Source: DIGJ01 sp041739345 (lineage in GTDB: Bacteria > Bacillota > Clostridia > Lachnospirales > Lachnospiraceae). From it: DNA of 64,000 bases. Of this stretch, positions 26,395 through 35,521 are shown one piece after another. The stretch covers positions 42,249 to 106,248 of the forward strand of contig JBGSNZ010000026.1 in NCBI GenBank assembly GCA_041739345.1. Reading direction: 5' to 3'. A program made the position numbers and the translations under genes. How positions within the stretch are numbered: the first letter of the stretch is position 1; every line of letters starts with the position of its first letter. Under the pieces are notes generated by a model, which was not told the origin of the DNA, searched no databases, and was given only the letters and a program-made list of their open reading frames with translations.

Positions 26395-27378
26395 TTAACA
26401 GCTCTTCCGAAATACAGGAATTCCGTTAACAAAAACAGATTTTGTGATTTTTCCTCCTTTTAGTACACGGTCTCTCAGTAAATCCAATGCCGTCTCACAT
26501 ATAATTGGAATATCAATATGAATTGTCGTAAGCGGCGGTGAAACATATTTAGCGATATTAACATCATTTATACTAAACATCGCCATCTGTTCAGGTATTT
26601 GCACACCCGCTTCATTTAATGCTTGCAACACACCTACCGCCAGTGTATCGCTTGCTACGCAAAGCGCTGTAGGTAAATTATCCTTTTCCAAGAGTTCTTT
26701 ACCTAAACGATACCCTTCAGACACAGTAAATTTATCTGAAATCAAAATATACTCTTCATTAATACAATGATAATAAGCGGTACTCTGCCTGAATGACCAT
26801 TCTCTAATGTCCATTGCAGGCGCTCCAGTATCAATATTTCTATCCGGTCCCCCAATAAATCCAATAGACTTATGTCTCTTCTCAATAAAATAGTCTACTA
26901 TCTGTGTAACAAACGAATCCATATTAGGTCTTACAGCATCAAAAAGCTTTTCATCCGGTGAAGTTCCTATAAATACACCCATTTTACATATTCTGTGTAA
27001 TTTATTGATTTCTTTTCGGTTCAACCACCCAACCGCGATAAACGCATTCAAGTTTTTAGGGATAGCATCCATTCCATCCTGACGGCTAAACATACTCAAC
27101 TGAATATTCATCTTTTTTACCTGTTTTATCAATTCATCTTTTACCCCTTGATAAAATACGTCTTCCAGTTCATCTTCATTTTCCGAGAAAAAGAGCAATG
27201 CAACGTTCTCTATTTTCGGATAAATCACTCGTTTTTTATATCCAATTTTCTCAGCGGTAGCAAAAATGGCTTCTCTAGTCTCATTACTTACTGATATTCC
27301 TTCATCATAATTAAGTACTCTCGATACCGCAGCATTTGAAACTCCAACAATTTCCGCAATCTCTTTTATTGTTGCCAT
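26395..27378 (-). CDS. LacI-family regulator of the galactan operon (GanR-like)
   Basis: The N-terminal helix-turn-helix reads MATIKEIAEIVGVSNAAVSRVLNYDEG, followed by a sugar-binding core (FIGGPDRNIDTG, ALCVASDTLAVGVLQALNEAG, TTIHIDIPIICETALDLL). It is 327 residues long. The ATG at 27378 has AGGAGG 6 bases upstream; the alternative TTG at 27384 is closer and unlikely. It sits directly upstream of, and in the same direction as, the galactan operon, but has its own terminator. The effector is probably a galactooligosaccharide or galactose derivative (inferred). Confidence 0.9.
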   Translation of the reverse strand: MATIKEIAEIVGVSNAAVSRVLNYDEGISVSNETREAIFATAEKIGYKKRVIYPKIENVALLFFSENEDELEDVFYQGVKDELIKQVKKMNIQLSMFSRQDGMDAIPKNLNAFIAVGWLNRKEINKLHRICKMGVFIGTSPDEKLFDAVRPNMDSFVTQIVDYFIEKRHKSIGFIGGPDRNIDTGAPAMDIREWSFRQSTAYYHCINEEYILISDKFTVSEGYRLGKELLEKDNLPTALCVASDTLAVGVLQALNEAGVQIPEQMAMFSINDVNIAKYVSPPLTTIHIDIPIICETALDLLRDRVLKGGKITKSVFVNGIPVFRKSC

Positions 27379-27497
27379 AAACAACCTCCTTGATGCTTAA
27401 TATTTTACATAAATATTTTACTATGTCAAACACTTTTTTCAATCTCCTGCTTATCATTCTACCAAAAATAAAACAACAAGGGAACTGTCTAGTGATA

Positions 27498-27536
27498 GTA
27501 AACAGATTTCTGTCACCATTATAATCTGCTGTTTAC
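27498..27536. promoter_or_regulatory. Inverted repeat GTAAACAG-N23-CTGTTTAC upstream of the LacI gene
   Basis: Perfect 8-bp arms lie 23 bp apart with a TATAAT-like centre, about 120 bases upstream of the regulator start. A regulatory site is possible; the rest of 27379-27705 shows no gene and is AT-rich non-coding sequence. Confidence 0.3.
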
Positions 27537-27705
27537 AATTTTATATCTTTTTTGAATGCCAGTATTTCATTTGTATCTTCGATAACTATCTTTTCCTTAA
27601 AAACTATATCATACCTATTTGTTTTTGTTATTTACACTTTCTATTGTTACTCTCAAATTTAAATTTCCGCTAAACCGCTCACTAAAATTTTCCAGACTCA
27701 CAAAT

Positions 27706-27749
27706 AAAAGCACTATCAGCTATCATCTTTTGATAACGGATAGTGCTTT
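27706..27749 (-). terminator. Terminator of the second saccharide operon
   Basis: Arms AAAAGCACTATC and GATAGTGCTTT flank a 21-base loop with a second small hairpin, 20 bases after the GH35-like gene stop. T residues follow on the minus strand. Confidence 0.8.
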
Positions 27750-27769
27750 AAACAGAGCAAATAGACATT

Positions 27770-29347
27770 CTATAATTCGTAGTAAGACGCTTTTAATATT
27801 GATGGCTTTTCTTCCATCTGAATATGCTGTTCATCACCATTCAATAACATATATTTAACCCACTTAGCTTTTTGATCATAAGTACCTTTTTCTAACGATA
27901 GAAAATCTAATTGTTTATTTAGATTGATGGTTTCAAGATAAGCTCTATATCCATATCCTATGAAAATCAACTTATTTTCACTTTCTAAAATTGCAATCCC
28001 CGCACCTGGAATAAATTCATTATCCTCATTGATTTGATGATAATACTCTACTATTATTCGTAAATTTCCCAGCTCTATATGATTAGTCATGTATGTAGCA
28101 TCTTGTGCAAATCCAATCATCCTATCTGTTCCATAGTACTTTGTAATAATCGGCATCATATTTCGAAACATTTGGTAGCTTTTTGACAGATATTCCTTTA
28201 CCGCTTCATTGGACACATTTTTATCATTCGAATCCGTGTGTATTCTTTGCGTGATAAAAGATTTATTCTCTCCAATACTTTCCGCACCAAATGGTGAATA
28301 GCATAGCGTATTGTACGTTCCTATGGCTGAATATAAATTAGCGACTGCCCACTTATCTCTACGCGTTTCAGGAATAAAAAGCGGATTATCACTTCTTGTA
28401 TACAGATCTGCAATTTTACTAAAATGAAGTGTATATATATCCGGTGACAATATATCTAAATTTGGAGCTCCGTACTTCCAGATATTCAGGACCTCTGGCA
28501 ACGGCCCACCGCATGGGAAAAAGCCCGGTTTTTCATCATCAAATTCTTTTTGCCAGGCATTTGTGAACATTGGCAGGGCATAATACTCTTTTCCAAATCT
28601 CGCCAACTGATCAATATGCAGTGAATAATACCAGCTCATAAACGCTTCCTCTGCATATCCTTTAAATACCTTGCACCAGGATTTATCAGAAGTGCTTTCA
28701 CACTCTATGGTTATACTACCAACACTATTCGCTGGATTTAAAAGATAATCCAGTAACTGTGCAGGAACATTTTCATTATATTTTTCTACAGCACCAATCG
28801 AGAAATCTCTTGTTACACCCAAAACACCAACTTCATTTTCAACCTGCATTGCAATGACTGTTTGATTGGTCGAATCAAAATCCTTTAGAAATTTCATAAA
28901 TGATGTAAAAGCTCTGCTTTCCACTGATAAAATTTCACTTTGAAACATACTAAGTATCTTTGTTTTCGATCCATGTTCATCTTCTACCCGGGGAAATCTT
29001 TTCAAATCAGTCTTCACCCACCTAGGTACATACGTCGAGCAGCCATTTTTCCAGCTTCCAAACCATAAAAGAACTAGTTTCATGTTCTGCTTCCTAGCAT
29101 CTGCTATTAATTCTTCTACGATATTAAAATCAAAATGTTTTTCCTGTGGTTCGATCAGCTCCCAGTAAACCGGTGCTAAAATAGTATTACAATTTAATTC
29201 TGTTACTTTCTTCCACACATTCTGCATATATTCATGTGAAGTACACGCGGAATTATGAACCTCTGCCGCCAGCATAATAAAAGGTTGATCATTTAATAAA
29301 AAAGAAAATCCATCATTTATTCTTTCAATTCTTGGTAAACTTTTCAT
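27770..29347 (-). CDS. GH35-like beta-galactosidase of the DUF5597-containing type
   Basis: The 525-residue protein has no signal peptide. It starts with a GH35-like barrel: LLNDQPFIMLAAEVHNSA, CNTILAPVYWELIEPQ, acid/base Glu in AMQVENEVGVLG and probable nucleophile Glu in NPLFIPETRRDKW. The region from about residue 380 (MMPIITKYYGTDRMIGFAQD onwards, with IPGAGIAIL-like GAGIAILE) matches the beta-rich tail called DUF5597 in related proteins. It would remove terminal galactose from imported oligosaccharides. It is the last gene of the operon, 15 bases after the LacI gene. Family call is by pattern; linkage specificity is unknown. Confidence 0.85.
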   Translation of the reverse strand: MKSLPRIERINDGFSFLLNDQPFIMLAAEVHNSACTSHEYMQNVWKKVTELNCNTILAPVYWELIEPQEKHFDFNIVEELIADARKQNMKLVLLWFGSWKNGCSTYVPRWVKTDLKRFPRVEDEHGSKTKILSMFQSEILSVESRAFTSFMKFLKDFDSTNQTVIAMQVENEVGVLGVTRDFSIGAVEKYNENVPAQLLDYLLNPANSVGSITIECESTSDKSWCKVFKGYAEEAFMSWYYSLHIDQLARFGKEYYALPMFTNAWQKEFDDEKPGFFPCGGPLPEVLNIWKYGAPNLDILSPDIYTLHFSKIADLYTRSDNPLFIPETRRDKWAVANLYSAIGTYNTLCYSPFGAESIGENKSFITQRIHTDSNDKNVSNEAVKEYLSKSYQMFRNMMPIITKYYGTDRMIGFAQDATYMTNHIELGNLRIIVEYYHQINEDNEFIPGAGIAILESENKLIFIGYGYRAYLETINLNKQLDFLSLEKGTYDQKAKWVKYMLLNGDEQHIQMEEKPSILKASYYEL

Positions 29348-29362
29348 ATGTTTTCTCCCAGA

Positions 29363-30376
29363 TCAAAGTTGCGTTGTTCCTCTGATGATCAAGTCTCTTG
29401 GTATGGAAATTCTCGTACTTGTATCCAATTGATCCACGTTTAGTATTGCATTAACAATGGCATTAGAATATGCTTTATAATTTGTTGATACTGTGGTAAG
29501 ACCCGGATATATAAACTGTGATATGTCCAGATTATCGTATCCAACGATTGCAATATCATGTGGAACACTTAATTTATTTTTTTGCACTTCACTCAGCAAT
29601 CCTGTTGCGACTAAATCATTGATACAAATAATAGCCTGTGGTAACTTATCCCATTTTAAGATGCTTTGCATCGCTATATTGCCACCTTCTACTGAATAGT
29701 CACTGTCAATAATTTCTTTACGAATGTTTATCCCATACTTATGAGCATTATTTATGATTTCATCACGTCTTTTTATGGTAGTTCTAACATGTGAATATCC
29801 ACCAGCCAATGCAACATCTTTATAGCCCATGTCTGATAAATGATTCAAAAGTTTATCACTGCTGCTGTGCTGCTCTTCATATATTTGGATGCACTCTAAT
29901 TCAGGCACTTCAACGCATGAAATTACCGGTATTTTCTTATTCACATTCTCTATTTCTGTCATATATTTTTCTTCACATGTTATGTCGTCCAGACGACCTC
30001 CCATGAACACGATTGCTCTTACATTTGTGGATATAAATGTATTGAGAATCTTGCTTTCCAGTAGTTTATCTGATTCAGAATTACATAACATTAGTGTAAA
30101 GCCCTGCTTATGAGCGATAAGTTCTGTTTCGAAGAATATCTGTGCATAATAAGGACTGTTAATATGAGGTACAATAAAGCCAACGGTATTGGATTTACTT
30201 GACTGCAAAGCCTTTGCAATGAAATTAGATTTATAATTATATTTTTCTATCAACTCCAAAATTGTATTTCTCTTTGCGACATCAACCTTTCCAGTATTAT
30301 TGATTACCCTGGACACTGTCGCTGTCGAAACATTCGCTAATTTTGCGATTTCAACTATAGTTATCTTATCACTCAT
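29363..30376 (-). CDS. LacI-family regulator of the second saccharide operon
   Basis: The helix-turn-helix MSDKITIVEIAKLANVSTATVSRVINNTGKV begins a 337-residue LacI/GalR protein with the usual core (NTVGFIVPHINSPYYAQIFFE, AIICINDLVATGLLSEVQ, GYDNLDISQFIYPGLTTVS). It lies inside the operon between a permease gene and the GH35-like gene. The perfect palindrome at 35431-35444 is its likely operator. Ribosome site AAAGG about 12 bases before ATG. Confidence 0.92.
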   Translation of the reverse strand: MSDKITIVEIAKLANVSTATVSRVINNTGKVDVAKRNTILELIEKYNYKSNFIAKALQSSKSNTVGFIVPHINSPYYAQIFFETELIAHKQGFTLMLCNSESDKLLESKILNTFISTNVRAIVFMGGRLDDITCEEKYMTEIENVNKKIPVISCVEVPELECIQIYEEQHSSSDKLLNHLSDMGYKDVALAGGYSHVRTTIKRRDEIINNAHKYGINIRKEIIDSDYSVEGGNIAMQSILKWDKLPQAIICINDLVATGLLSEVQKNKLSVPHDIAIVGYDNLDISQFIYPGLTTVSTNYKAYSNAIVNAILNVDQLDTSTRISIPRDLIIRGTTQL

Positions 30377-30385
30377 TAAAAAAAT

Positions 30386-31228
30386 TTATCCTTTCAATCC
30401 ACTATTTACAACACCTTGAATAAAATATTTTCGAAACGCTATAAATAGTATAATAATAGGCAATACTGAAAGCAACGCCATAGCCATTACAGGACCTTGA
30501 TCAAGAGCATCTTTATATCCGCTAATGGATGAATTTAAAAATGTCAAGCCTATTGCTAATGTATATTTTGTCTGATCATTCAAAAAGATGACTGGTCCAA
30601 AATAATCGTTCCATGTCCATACAAACATGAAAATTGCCACTACAAATAAAATCGCTTTTGAATTTGGAATTACCATTTTAAATAAAATATTAAGTTCTCC
30701 ACATCCATCTATTCTTGCCGCTTCTTCAATTTCTTTTGGAAATGTCTTGAAAAACTGGTGTAACAAAAATATACTAAACGCACTTCCAGCAAGCGCATTT
30801 GGTAATATCAGCGGTACAAATGTATTAACGAGCTTAAACTTTGCGTAAATAGTATATAATGGTATTATCGTTACAAAATATGGAACCATCATGGTAGACA
30901 TCAGTATTGTAAACCAAAAGTTCTTCAAACGAGCCTCATATTTTGCAAAGCCATAAGCCACAAGTGTAGTACTTACCAATGTTCCAAAAATATTTGTAAA
31001 TGTTATTATACAACTATTTTTTAAATATGTAAAAAAATCAGTGTTTTTGAAAATATATTCAAACGATCTGAACGTAATAGGTGACGGAATAAATTCCGGC
31101 GGATATTTTACTATTTGTTCCGTACTCATCAGTGATGTAGCTATCATCCAGAGAAATGGGAGAATAAATACCACTCCCAAAATAGTACACACCAAAGTCC
31201 AAGCTACAAATCTACCTTTTTTTTCCAA
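30386..31228 (-). CDS. Oligosaccharide ABC permease (MalG type)
   Basis: The 280-residue membrane protein shows EEAARIDGCGELNILFKMVIPN as the EAA loop near residue 185 and FLWMIATSLMS at the N-terminus. Translation starts at TTG (31228), which has TAGGAG nine bases upstream; no ATG fits. It lies 21 bases after its MalF-type partner and 9 before the LacI gene. As in the first importer, no ATPase is encoded here. Confidence 0.92.
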   Translation of the reverse strand: MEKKGRFVAWTLVCTILGVVFILPFLWMIATSLMSTEQIVKYPPEFIPSPITFRSFEYIFKNTDFFTYLKNSCIITFTNIFGTLVSTTLVAYGFAKYEARLKNFWFTILMSTMMVPYFVTIIPLYTIYAKFKLVNTFVPLILPNALAGSAFSIFLLHQFFKTFPKEIEEAARIDGCGELNILFKMVIPNSKAILFVVAIFMFVWTWNDYFGPVIFLNDQTKYTLAIGLTFLNSSISGYKDALDQGPVMAMALLSVLPIIILFIAFRKYFIQGVVNSGLKG

Positions 31229-31249
31229 AACTTGTCACTCCTATCTTTC

Positions 31250-32128
31250 TTAGTCTTCGTAGTTCATGCGTTTTTTCAAAGTTTTCAATATAACCATGCT
31301 TATGAATAATATGATTATAAACATGATCCATGCAAGTGCTGCAGCGTACCCAAATCTTCCAAAACTAAATCCACTGTCGTATATGTACATTCCATACATA
31401 TATGTCTTTTTCATTGGACCGCCACCTGTCATGATTAATGGTTGTACAAACACTTGGAACGCATTGATTATTCCCATTACCAGATTAAAAACAAACACAT
31501 TCGCAATTAAAGGCAGTGTGATTTTAAAAAAGCATGTGGTATTGTTTGCTCCATCAATTTTTGCTGCTTCATAATAAGAAGCGGGAATTTGTTTTATACC
31601 AGCTAGGAATATTAACATTTGTGAACCGCAAAATATCAAATTGACTAATATAAGTCCATTCATTGCCCATTTCGCATCGGTTAACCAATATGGTCCTTGT
31701 ATACCAAAAATGGATAAAAAGTAATTAATTAATCCGCCTTCACCTCTTAACAGTAATTTTGCCACAGTATATACTGCTGCTCCTGCTGCTATGGAAGGAA
31801 AATAAAAAACTATTTGGAAGAAACTGCTTAATTTAGATTCTTTTGAAAGCATAAATGCTATGATCAAAGCCAGCATCAAACTTGTAGGCACAGCGATCAG
31901 TGCATAGTGAAAAGAATTGACAAGACTTTTCCGAAATAGATCATCATAAAATAGTATGTCTGTATAATTTTGCAACCCAATGAATTGAGGCGCTGAAGCT
32001 CCTGTATATTTTGTCAGTGACAGATATATAGAATATACTAGTGGAATAAACGTCAACAGAAAAAAACCCACTAACCACGGAGAAATAAACATATAAAAAT
32101 ATTTTGCTTGATTCTTTTTAGATTTCAT
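31250..32128 (-). CDS. Oligosaccharide ABC permease (MalF type)
   Basis: The 292-residue permease has six membrane segments and the EAA loop YYEAAKIDGANNTTCFFKITLP near residue 190. The start at 32128 is chosen because GGAGGAG lies 6 bases upstream; the longer reading from 32143 would begin inside that site. It overlaps the GH43 gene by 11 bases, so it is coupled to it. Confidence 0.92.
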   Translation of the reverse strand: MKSKKNQAKYFYMFISPWLVGFFLLTFIPLVYSIYLSLTKYTGASAPQFIGLQNYTDILFYDDLFRKSLVNSFHYALIAVPTSLMLALIIAFMLSKESKLSSFFQIVFYFPSIAAGAAVYTVAKLLLRGEGGLINYFLSIFGIQGPYWLTDAKWAMNGLILVNLIFCGSQMLIFLAGIKQIPASYYEAAKIDGANNTTCFFKITLPLIANVFVFNLVMGIINAFQVFVQPLIMTGGGPMKKTYMYGMYIYDSGFSFGRFGYAAALAWIMFIIILFISMVILKTLKKRMNYED

Positions 32129-33962
32129 TTTGCTCTCCTCCATCTGTCAGGAATGACTTGCTCTTATCCTCAAAATTTGTATAACTATAATTCACAATTT
32201 TTGCCCCTTTTATCTCGATTTTAATAACTTTATCTTTGTTATCCTGCTTAGGCATTCTATCTATATTTCCATCCACTATAAATATTTCATTCGCATCATT
32301 CGAGATATGAATAAAACTTGATATATTATGCTGGATTTGACATTCTATCAGCTTTTCTTCTCCTACATAGAATGATATCTGTACAATAGATTGCATTTTT
32401 TTCAATTCAAATTCTTCCCTGTAATTCGCTCTCTGCTTTATGTTCACAAGGACAATACTTCCAGTATTTGAGAAAATAGTTTTATCCAGACTGCAACCTG
32501 GCCAAATATTATATAACGACGTCAGATATTTAAGGCTTTCTGAAACCAGATGCACTGACTCCGTCATTGCCATACTGCTCAAAAACAGTCTTGAAAAGTA
32601 TGGTTTTATTCCAATTTTGCGATATTTATGTCTTGATGGGTAAAAAGTCTCTAAATGTATTCGATCATCAATATCAATCTTATAAATATCAAAACACTTC
32701 TGTACTGTAAATTTATGTGGAATTGTATAATTGAAGTTGTACCAAAGGGAAGTTTTTCCTAAAGAGTACCGCAATCCTTTTTCAACCGCAATTATTTCCA
32801 GTTCATTTCTGCCACTAATAAATTGAGCCTCTACGTAATTATCCGTATCACAATATGAAAGATAAATGCCATAGCGTATTCCTGTGTGCTGTTTTACTCC
32901 ATGAAGCCAATACTCAGCTACATAGAATTCTGAAATATCGGTAAATAGCAGTCTTTCACATATTTCTATATTTTTTATGGAAAATGCAGCTTTCGCAGGT
33001 GCTTCTATTTGCTCATAGCTTGGTCCGAAGCAAAGCATCTCATCTCCATTAAAGAAAAGTGGATCTATCCGCATCATGCGTTGTTCCGTTCCTCTCATAA
33101 GCTCTTCCGTTGCATTTCTACCATGATACACTATCCAATCATCCATAAGATTGGGGGCTTTTACTACGGTATTGTGACCAGTACCTTCCACACAGCTGTT
33201 CTTCTTTAGTAACGGTTTCCAAGTATACTCATCAGGAAACTTCTTCCATTTCATTTTCAGCACGTTATTCTTCCATTCTGCTACAGCAGTTCCTACGAAG
33301 TAGTCAACACTTTCATACGCATTGGCAGAATACATAAGATAACTTTTTTGGTGTTTCTCTATAACACAAGCACCTTCCAAGGTATACCAGTCCCTCCCAT
33401 CTCTAAACCTGTTTTTTTCATAAATCTCCTGTTCGAGACTCGGATTGATAACTAGTTTAGGCGTTCCCGCCAATTCCAATGGCGATTGCATCTTATCAAC
33501 TACAATACATGTACCTGTAATAACATCATCTGCACCAATCCAGTTATTCACAGAATAAAACATATAGAGCTGCCCATTATGCAGATAAGGATGAGAATCT
33601 ATGGTGAACTCGTCAAAAAAGGTTTTCTCATATACAAATGGTCCTTCCGGCGTATCAGATTTTGCCACCTTCAGCCATTGAAAATGTCCGTCCTTTTCAT
33701 CCTTTGCTATATTGGAATAATACATATAGAATATTCCATCCCAATACATAACGGATGGTGCCCAGTAATCTTTATATGCTTTTTCACTGATTGCATATCC
33801 TTTATATTCCCAGGATACCAAATTGTCAGAAACACTTATGTTTACCCCAGATACATCTGTAGAATAACAGTAATACTTTCCACACCATTTCAAAATAAAG
33901 GGATCTGGATTAGTATGTTTTTTCCCATCTATATATATAACGGGATTTTGAAATTGCTCCAT
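32118..33962 (-). CDS. GH43-family glycosidase with C-terminal beta domain
   Basis: No signal peptide, so a cytoplasmic enzyme. Residues 1-310 show the five-bladed propeller of GH43 with its three acids: Asp in HTNPDPFILKW (base), Asp in FTIDSHPYLHNGQLYMFYS (pKa modulator) and Glu in LEGACVIEKHQKSYLMYS (acid). The 300-residue C-terminal part is beta-rich and unassigned. GH43 members act on alpha-arabinofuranosides, beta-xylosides or beta-1,3-galactans; context favours arabinose or beta-1,3-galactose removal from arabinogalactan oligosaccharides. It follows the binding-protein gene after an intercistronic hairpin. Confidence 0.88.
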   Translation of the reverse strand: MEQFQNPVIYIDGKKHTNPDPFILKWCGKYYCYSTDVSGVNISVSDNLVSWEYKGYAISEKAYKDYWAPSVMYWDGIFYMYYSNIAKDEKDGHFQWLKVAKSDTPEGPFVYEKTFFDEFTIDSHPYLHNGQLYMFYSVNNWIGADDVITGTCIVVDKMQSPLELAGTPKLVINPSLEQEIYEKNRFRDGRDWYTLEGACVIEKHQKSYLMYSANAYESVDYFVGTAVAEWKNNVLKMKWKKFPDEYTWKPLLKKNSCVEGTGHNTVVKAPNLMDDWIVYHGRNATEELMRGTEQRMMRIDPLFFNGDEMLCFGPSYEQIEAPAKAAFSIKNIEICERLLFTDISEFYVAEYWLHGVKQHTGIRYGIYLSYCDTDNYVEAQFISGRNELEIIAVEKGLRYSLGKTSLWYNFNYTIPHKFTVQKCFDIYKIDIDDRIHLETFYPSRHKYRKIGIKPYFSRLFLSSMAMTESVHLVSESLKYLTSLYNIWPGCSLDKTIFSNTGSIVLVNIKQRANYREEFELKKMQSIVQISFYVGEEKLIECQIQHNISSFIHISNDANEIFIVDGNIDRMPKQDNKDKVIKIEIKGAKIVNYSYTNFEDKSKSFLTDGGEQNEI

Positions 33963-34000
33963 TATTTTCGACCTTTTCTATATCAGATAATAAAATTCAT

Positions 34001-34040
34001 TCAGTACCCTGTAACCAAAATTTTGGCTACAGAGTACTGA
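34001..34040 (-). repeat. Intercistronic 40-bp stem-loop between binding-protein gene and GH43
   Basis: Arms TCAGTAC and GTACTGA continue inward through CTGTA/TACAG and CCAAAATTTTGG, giving a nearly complete palindrome. No strong T tract follows on the minus strand. It probably acts as a leaky terminator or an RNA stabiliser that raises the level of the binding-protein message. Confidence 0.75.
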
Positions 34041-34050
34041 TAAAATCAGA

Positions 34051-35391
34051 TTAATTTTTCATTCGATCAAGCTTTAACTGTCCCTTAGTCTGTATATTCT
34101 CTAAGGTAGTATCCATATCCTGTTCACCTGTAAACAATAAATCCAATTCATATTTGATGATTTCATCCTGAATTTCATTCAGAACCACACCATCTACAGC
34201 ATAATCAAGTGCATCAAAGAATACCTGTTTATTAAATGGTTTCCAGCCATCTGGAATAGTATTGATAAAACTGCTGTCCTCGCTGATAGATTTTAAAGCT
34301 GGCAGACCAATGACTTCCATCTCGCTCTGCACTTTCTCACCAGCTGACATATATTTAATGTATTCCCAGCACTCATCTTTATATGGTGTATCTGCAGACA
34401 TTCCGATTGCAGTTGTCCAAAGTGGGGATCTCCACTGTCCATATGTTGGATTACTTGGGAAAGTTACGATATCCCACTCAAAACTATCGCCGATTGCTTC
34501 ATTGAAGCTCGCCATATCCCAGGAAGCACCAATTGTCATCGCATATTTACCATTTTGAAAAGTACCTCCTACGTCAGCTGCCTGTGATGGAGTTGGAGAA
34601 ACTTTGTATACATTGTATAAGTCATCGATAAACTGAACGCCGTCTCTAAAGCCCTTGGTATCAGCAGTCATAGTACCAGATTTCCAATCCCATGCTTTAT
34701 AGCCATCATAGAGATTTCGTGCAAGGGAATGTGCCCACCATGATGAGAAATCAGCCCCCCAAACTTTGCTATCACCTTCACCTTTAGTTAATGCCTGCGC
34801 TGCTGCTAAAAAGTCTTCCTCTGTCCAATCATTTGTTGGAAGCGGAACATTATTTTCCTCAAACATTGTCTTATTGTAAATGATAAATCCTGAATAGAAT
34901 GTACATGGTGCTGCATATACGCTATCGTTGTATGATAAGCCAGTCATCAAACTGTCAACCCATGCATCCTGCAGTCCATCTCTTTCAATGTAAGAATCCA
35001 AAGGAGCAAATATGTCTTTATCAAAATATTCTCCACCGAAATCGCCGGCGATCTGTACCATGTCAGCTAAAGTACCTGATGAAATCTGCACAGTGAGTTT
35101 ATCATGGAAACCTTCCGGAATTGCTTCTAAGGTTACATGGATATTATCGCTCTGCGCGTTAAACTCGTCAGTCCATTTTGTCTTATAATCAATTTCTGAC
35201 TGATTTCCCCATAACAAAAATCTTAATTCTACTTTTTCACTACTTGAGTCATCCGCACTTACACTTTCAGTACTAGTATCTATATTACTGTCTGTTCCTG
35301 TTGGTTGACTTTCTGCTGATCCGCACGCTGTCAGAGCAATCATTGATGCTGTCACAATTGCCAGCATTTTCCACTTCTTACTTTTTACCAT
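34051..35391 (-). CDS. Oligosaccharide-binding lipoprotein (family 1 solute-binding)
   Basis: Signal MVKSKKWKMLAIVTASMIALTAC ends in a lipobox Cys. A Ser/Thr/Asp-rich linker leads into a MalE-like core: VELRFLLWGNQSEIDYKTKWTDEFN, GTLADMVQIAGDFGGEYFDKD and NGKYAMTIGASWDMASF. First gene of the second saccharide operon. The start at 35391 fits GGAGGG nine bases upstream; ATGs at 35406 and 35397 are too far or too near. The ligand is inferred to be an arabinogalactan fragment. Confidence 0.92.
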   Translation of the reverse strand: MVKSKKWKMLAIVTASMIALTACGSAESQPTGTDSNIDTSTESVSADDSSSEKVELRFLLWGNQSEIDYKTKWTDEFNAQSDNIHVTLEAIPEGFHDKLTVQISSGTLADMVQIAGDFGGEYFDKDIFAPLDSYIERDGLQDAWVDSLMTGLSYNDSVYAAPCTFYSGFIIYNKTMFEENNVPLPTNDWTEEDFLAAAQALTKGEGDSKVWGADFSSWWAHSLARNLYDGYKAWDWKSGTMTADTKGFRDGVQFIDDLYNVYKVSPTPSQAADVGGTFQNGKYAMTIGASWDMASFNEAIGDSFEWDIVTFPSNPTYGQWRSPLWTTAIGMSADTPYKDECWEYIKYMSAGEKVQSEMEVIGLPALKSISEDSSFINTIPDGWKPFNKQVFFDALDYAVDGVVLNEIQDEIIKYELDLLFTGEQDMDTTLENIQTKGQLKLDRMKN

Positions 35392-35472
35392 TGACATACC
35401 CTCCACTATTTTGTATAATTTGTTTAGTCTTGTAAACGTTTACATTTTAACATATCACTAATCACGTGTCAA
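35391..35472. promoter_or_regulatory. Face-to-face promoters sharing one palindromic operator
   Basis: Minus strand: TTGACA (35472-35467), 17-bp spacer, TAAAAT (35449-35444), driving the binding-protein operon. Plus strand: TTGACA (35391-35396), 17-bp spacer, TATAAT (35414-35419), driving the GH30 gene. The perfect palindrome TGTAAACGTTTACA (35431-35444) lies just downstream of both -10 boxes. It fits a LacI-family operator, and also the catabolite (cre) consensus. One bound dimer could block both promoters. Confidence 0.75.
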
Positions 35473-35521
35473 TTGGTTTCATCATTTTGCACTGATTTTT
35501 TTTCAAAAGGAGGTATTTATT

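Noticed and set aside
33486..34040. 184-codon plus-strand frame
   Set aside because: It is antisense to the GH43 gene and the intercistronic palindrome; no family pattern or ribosome site.
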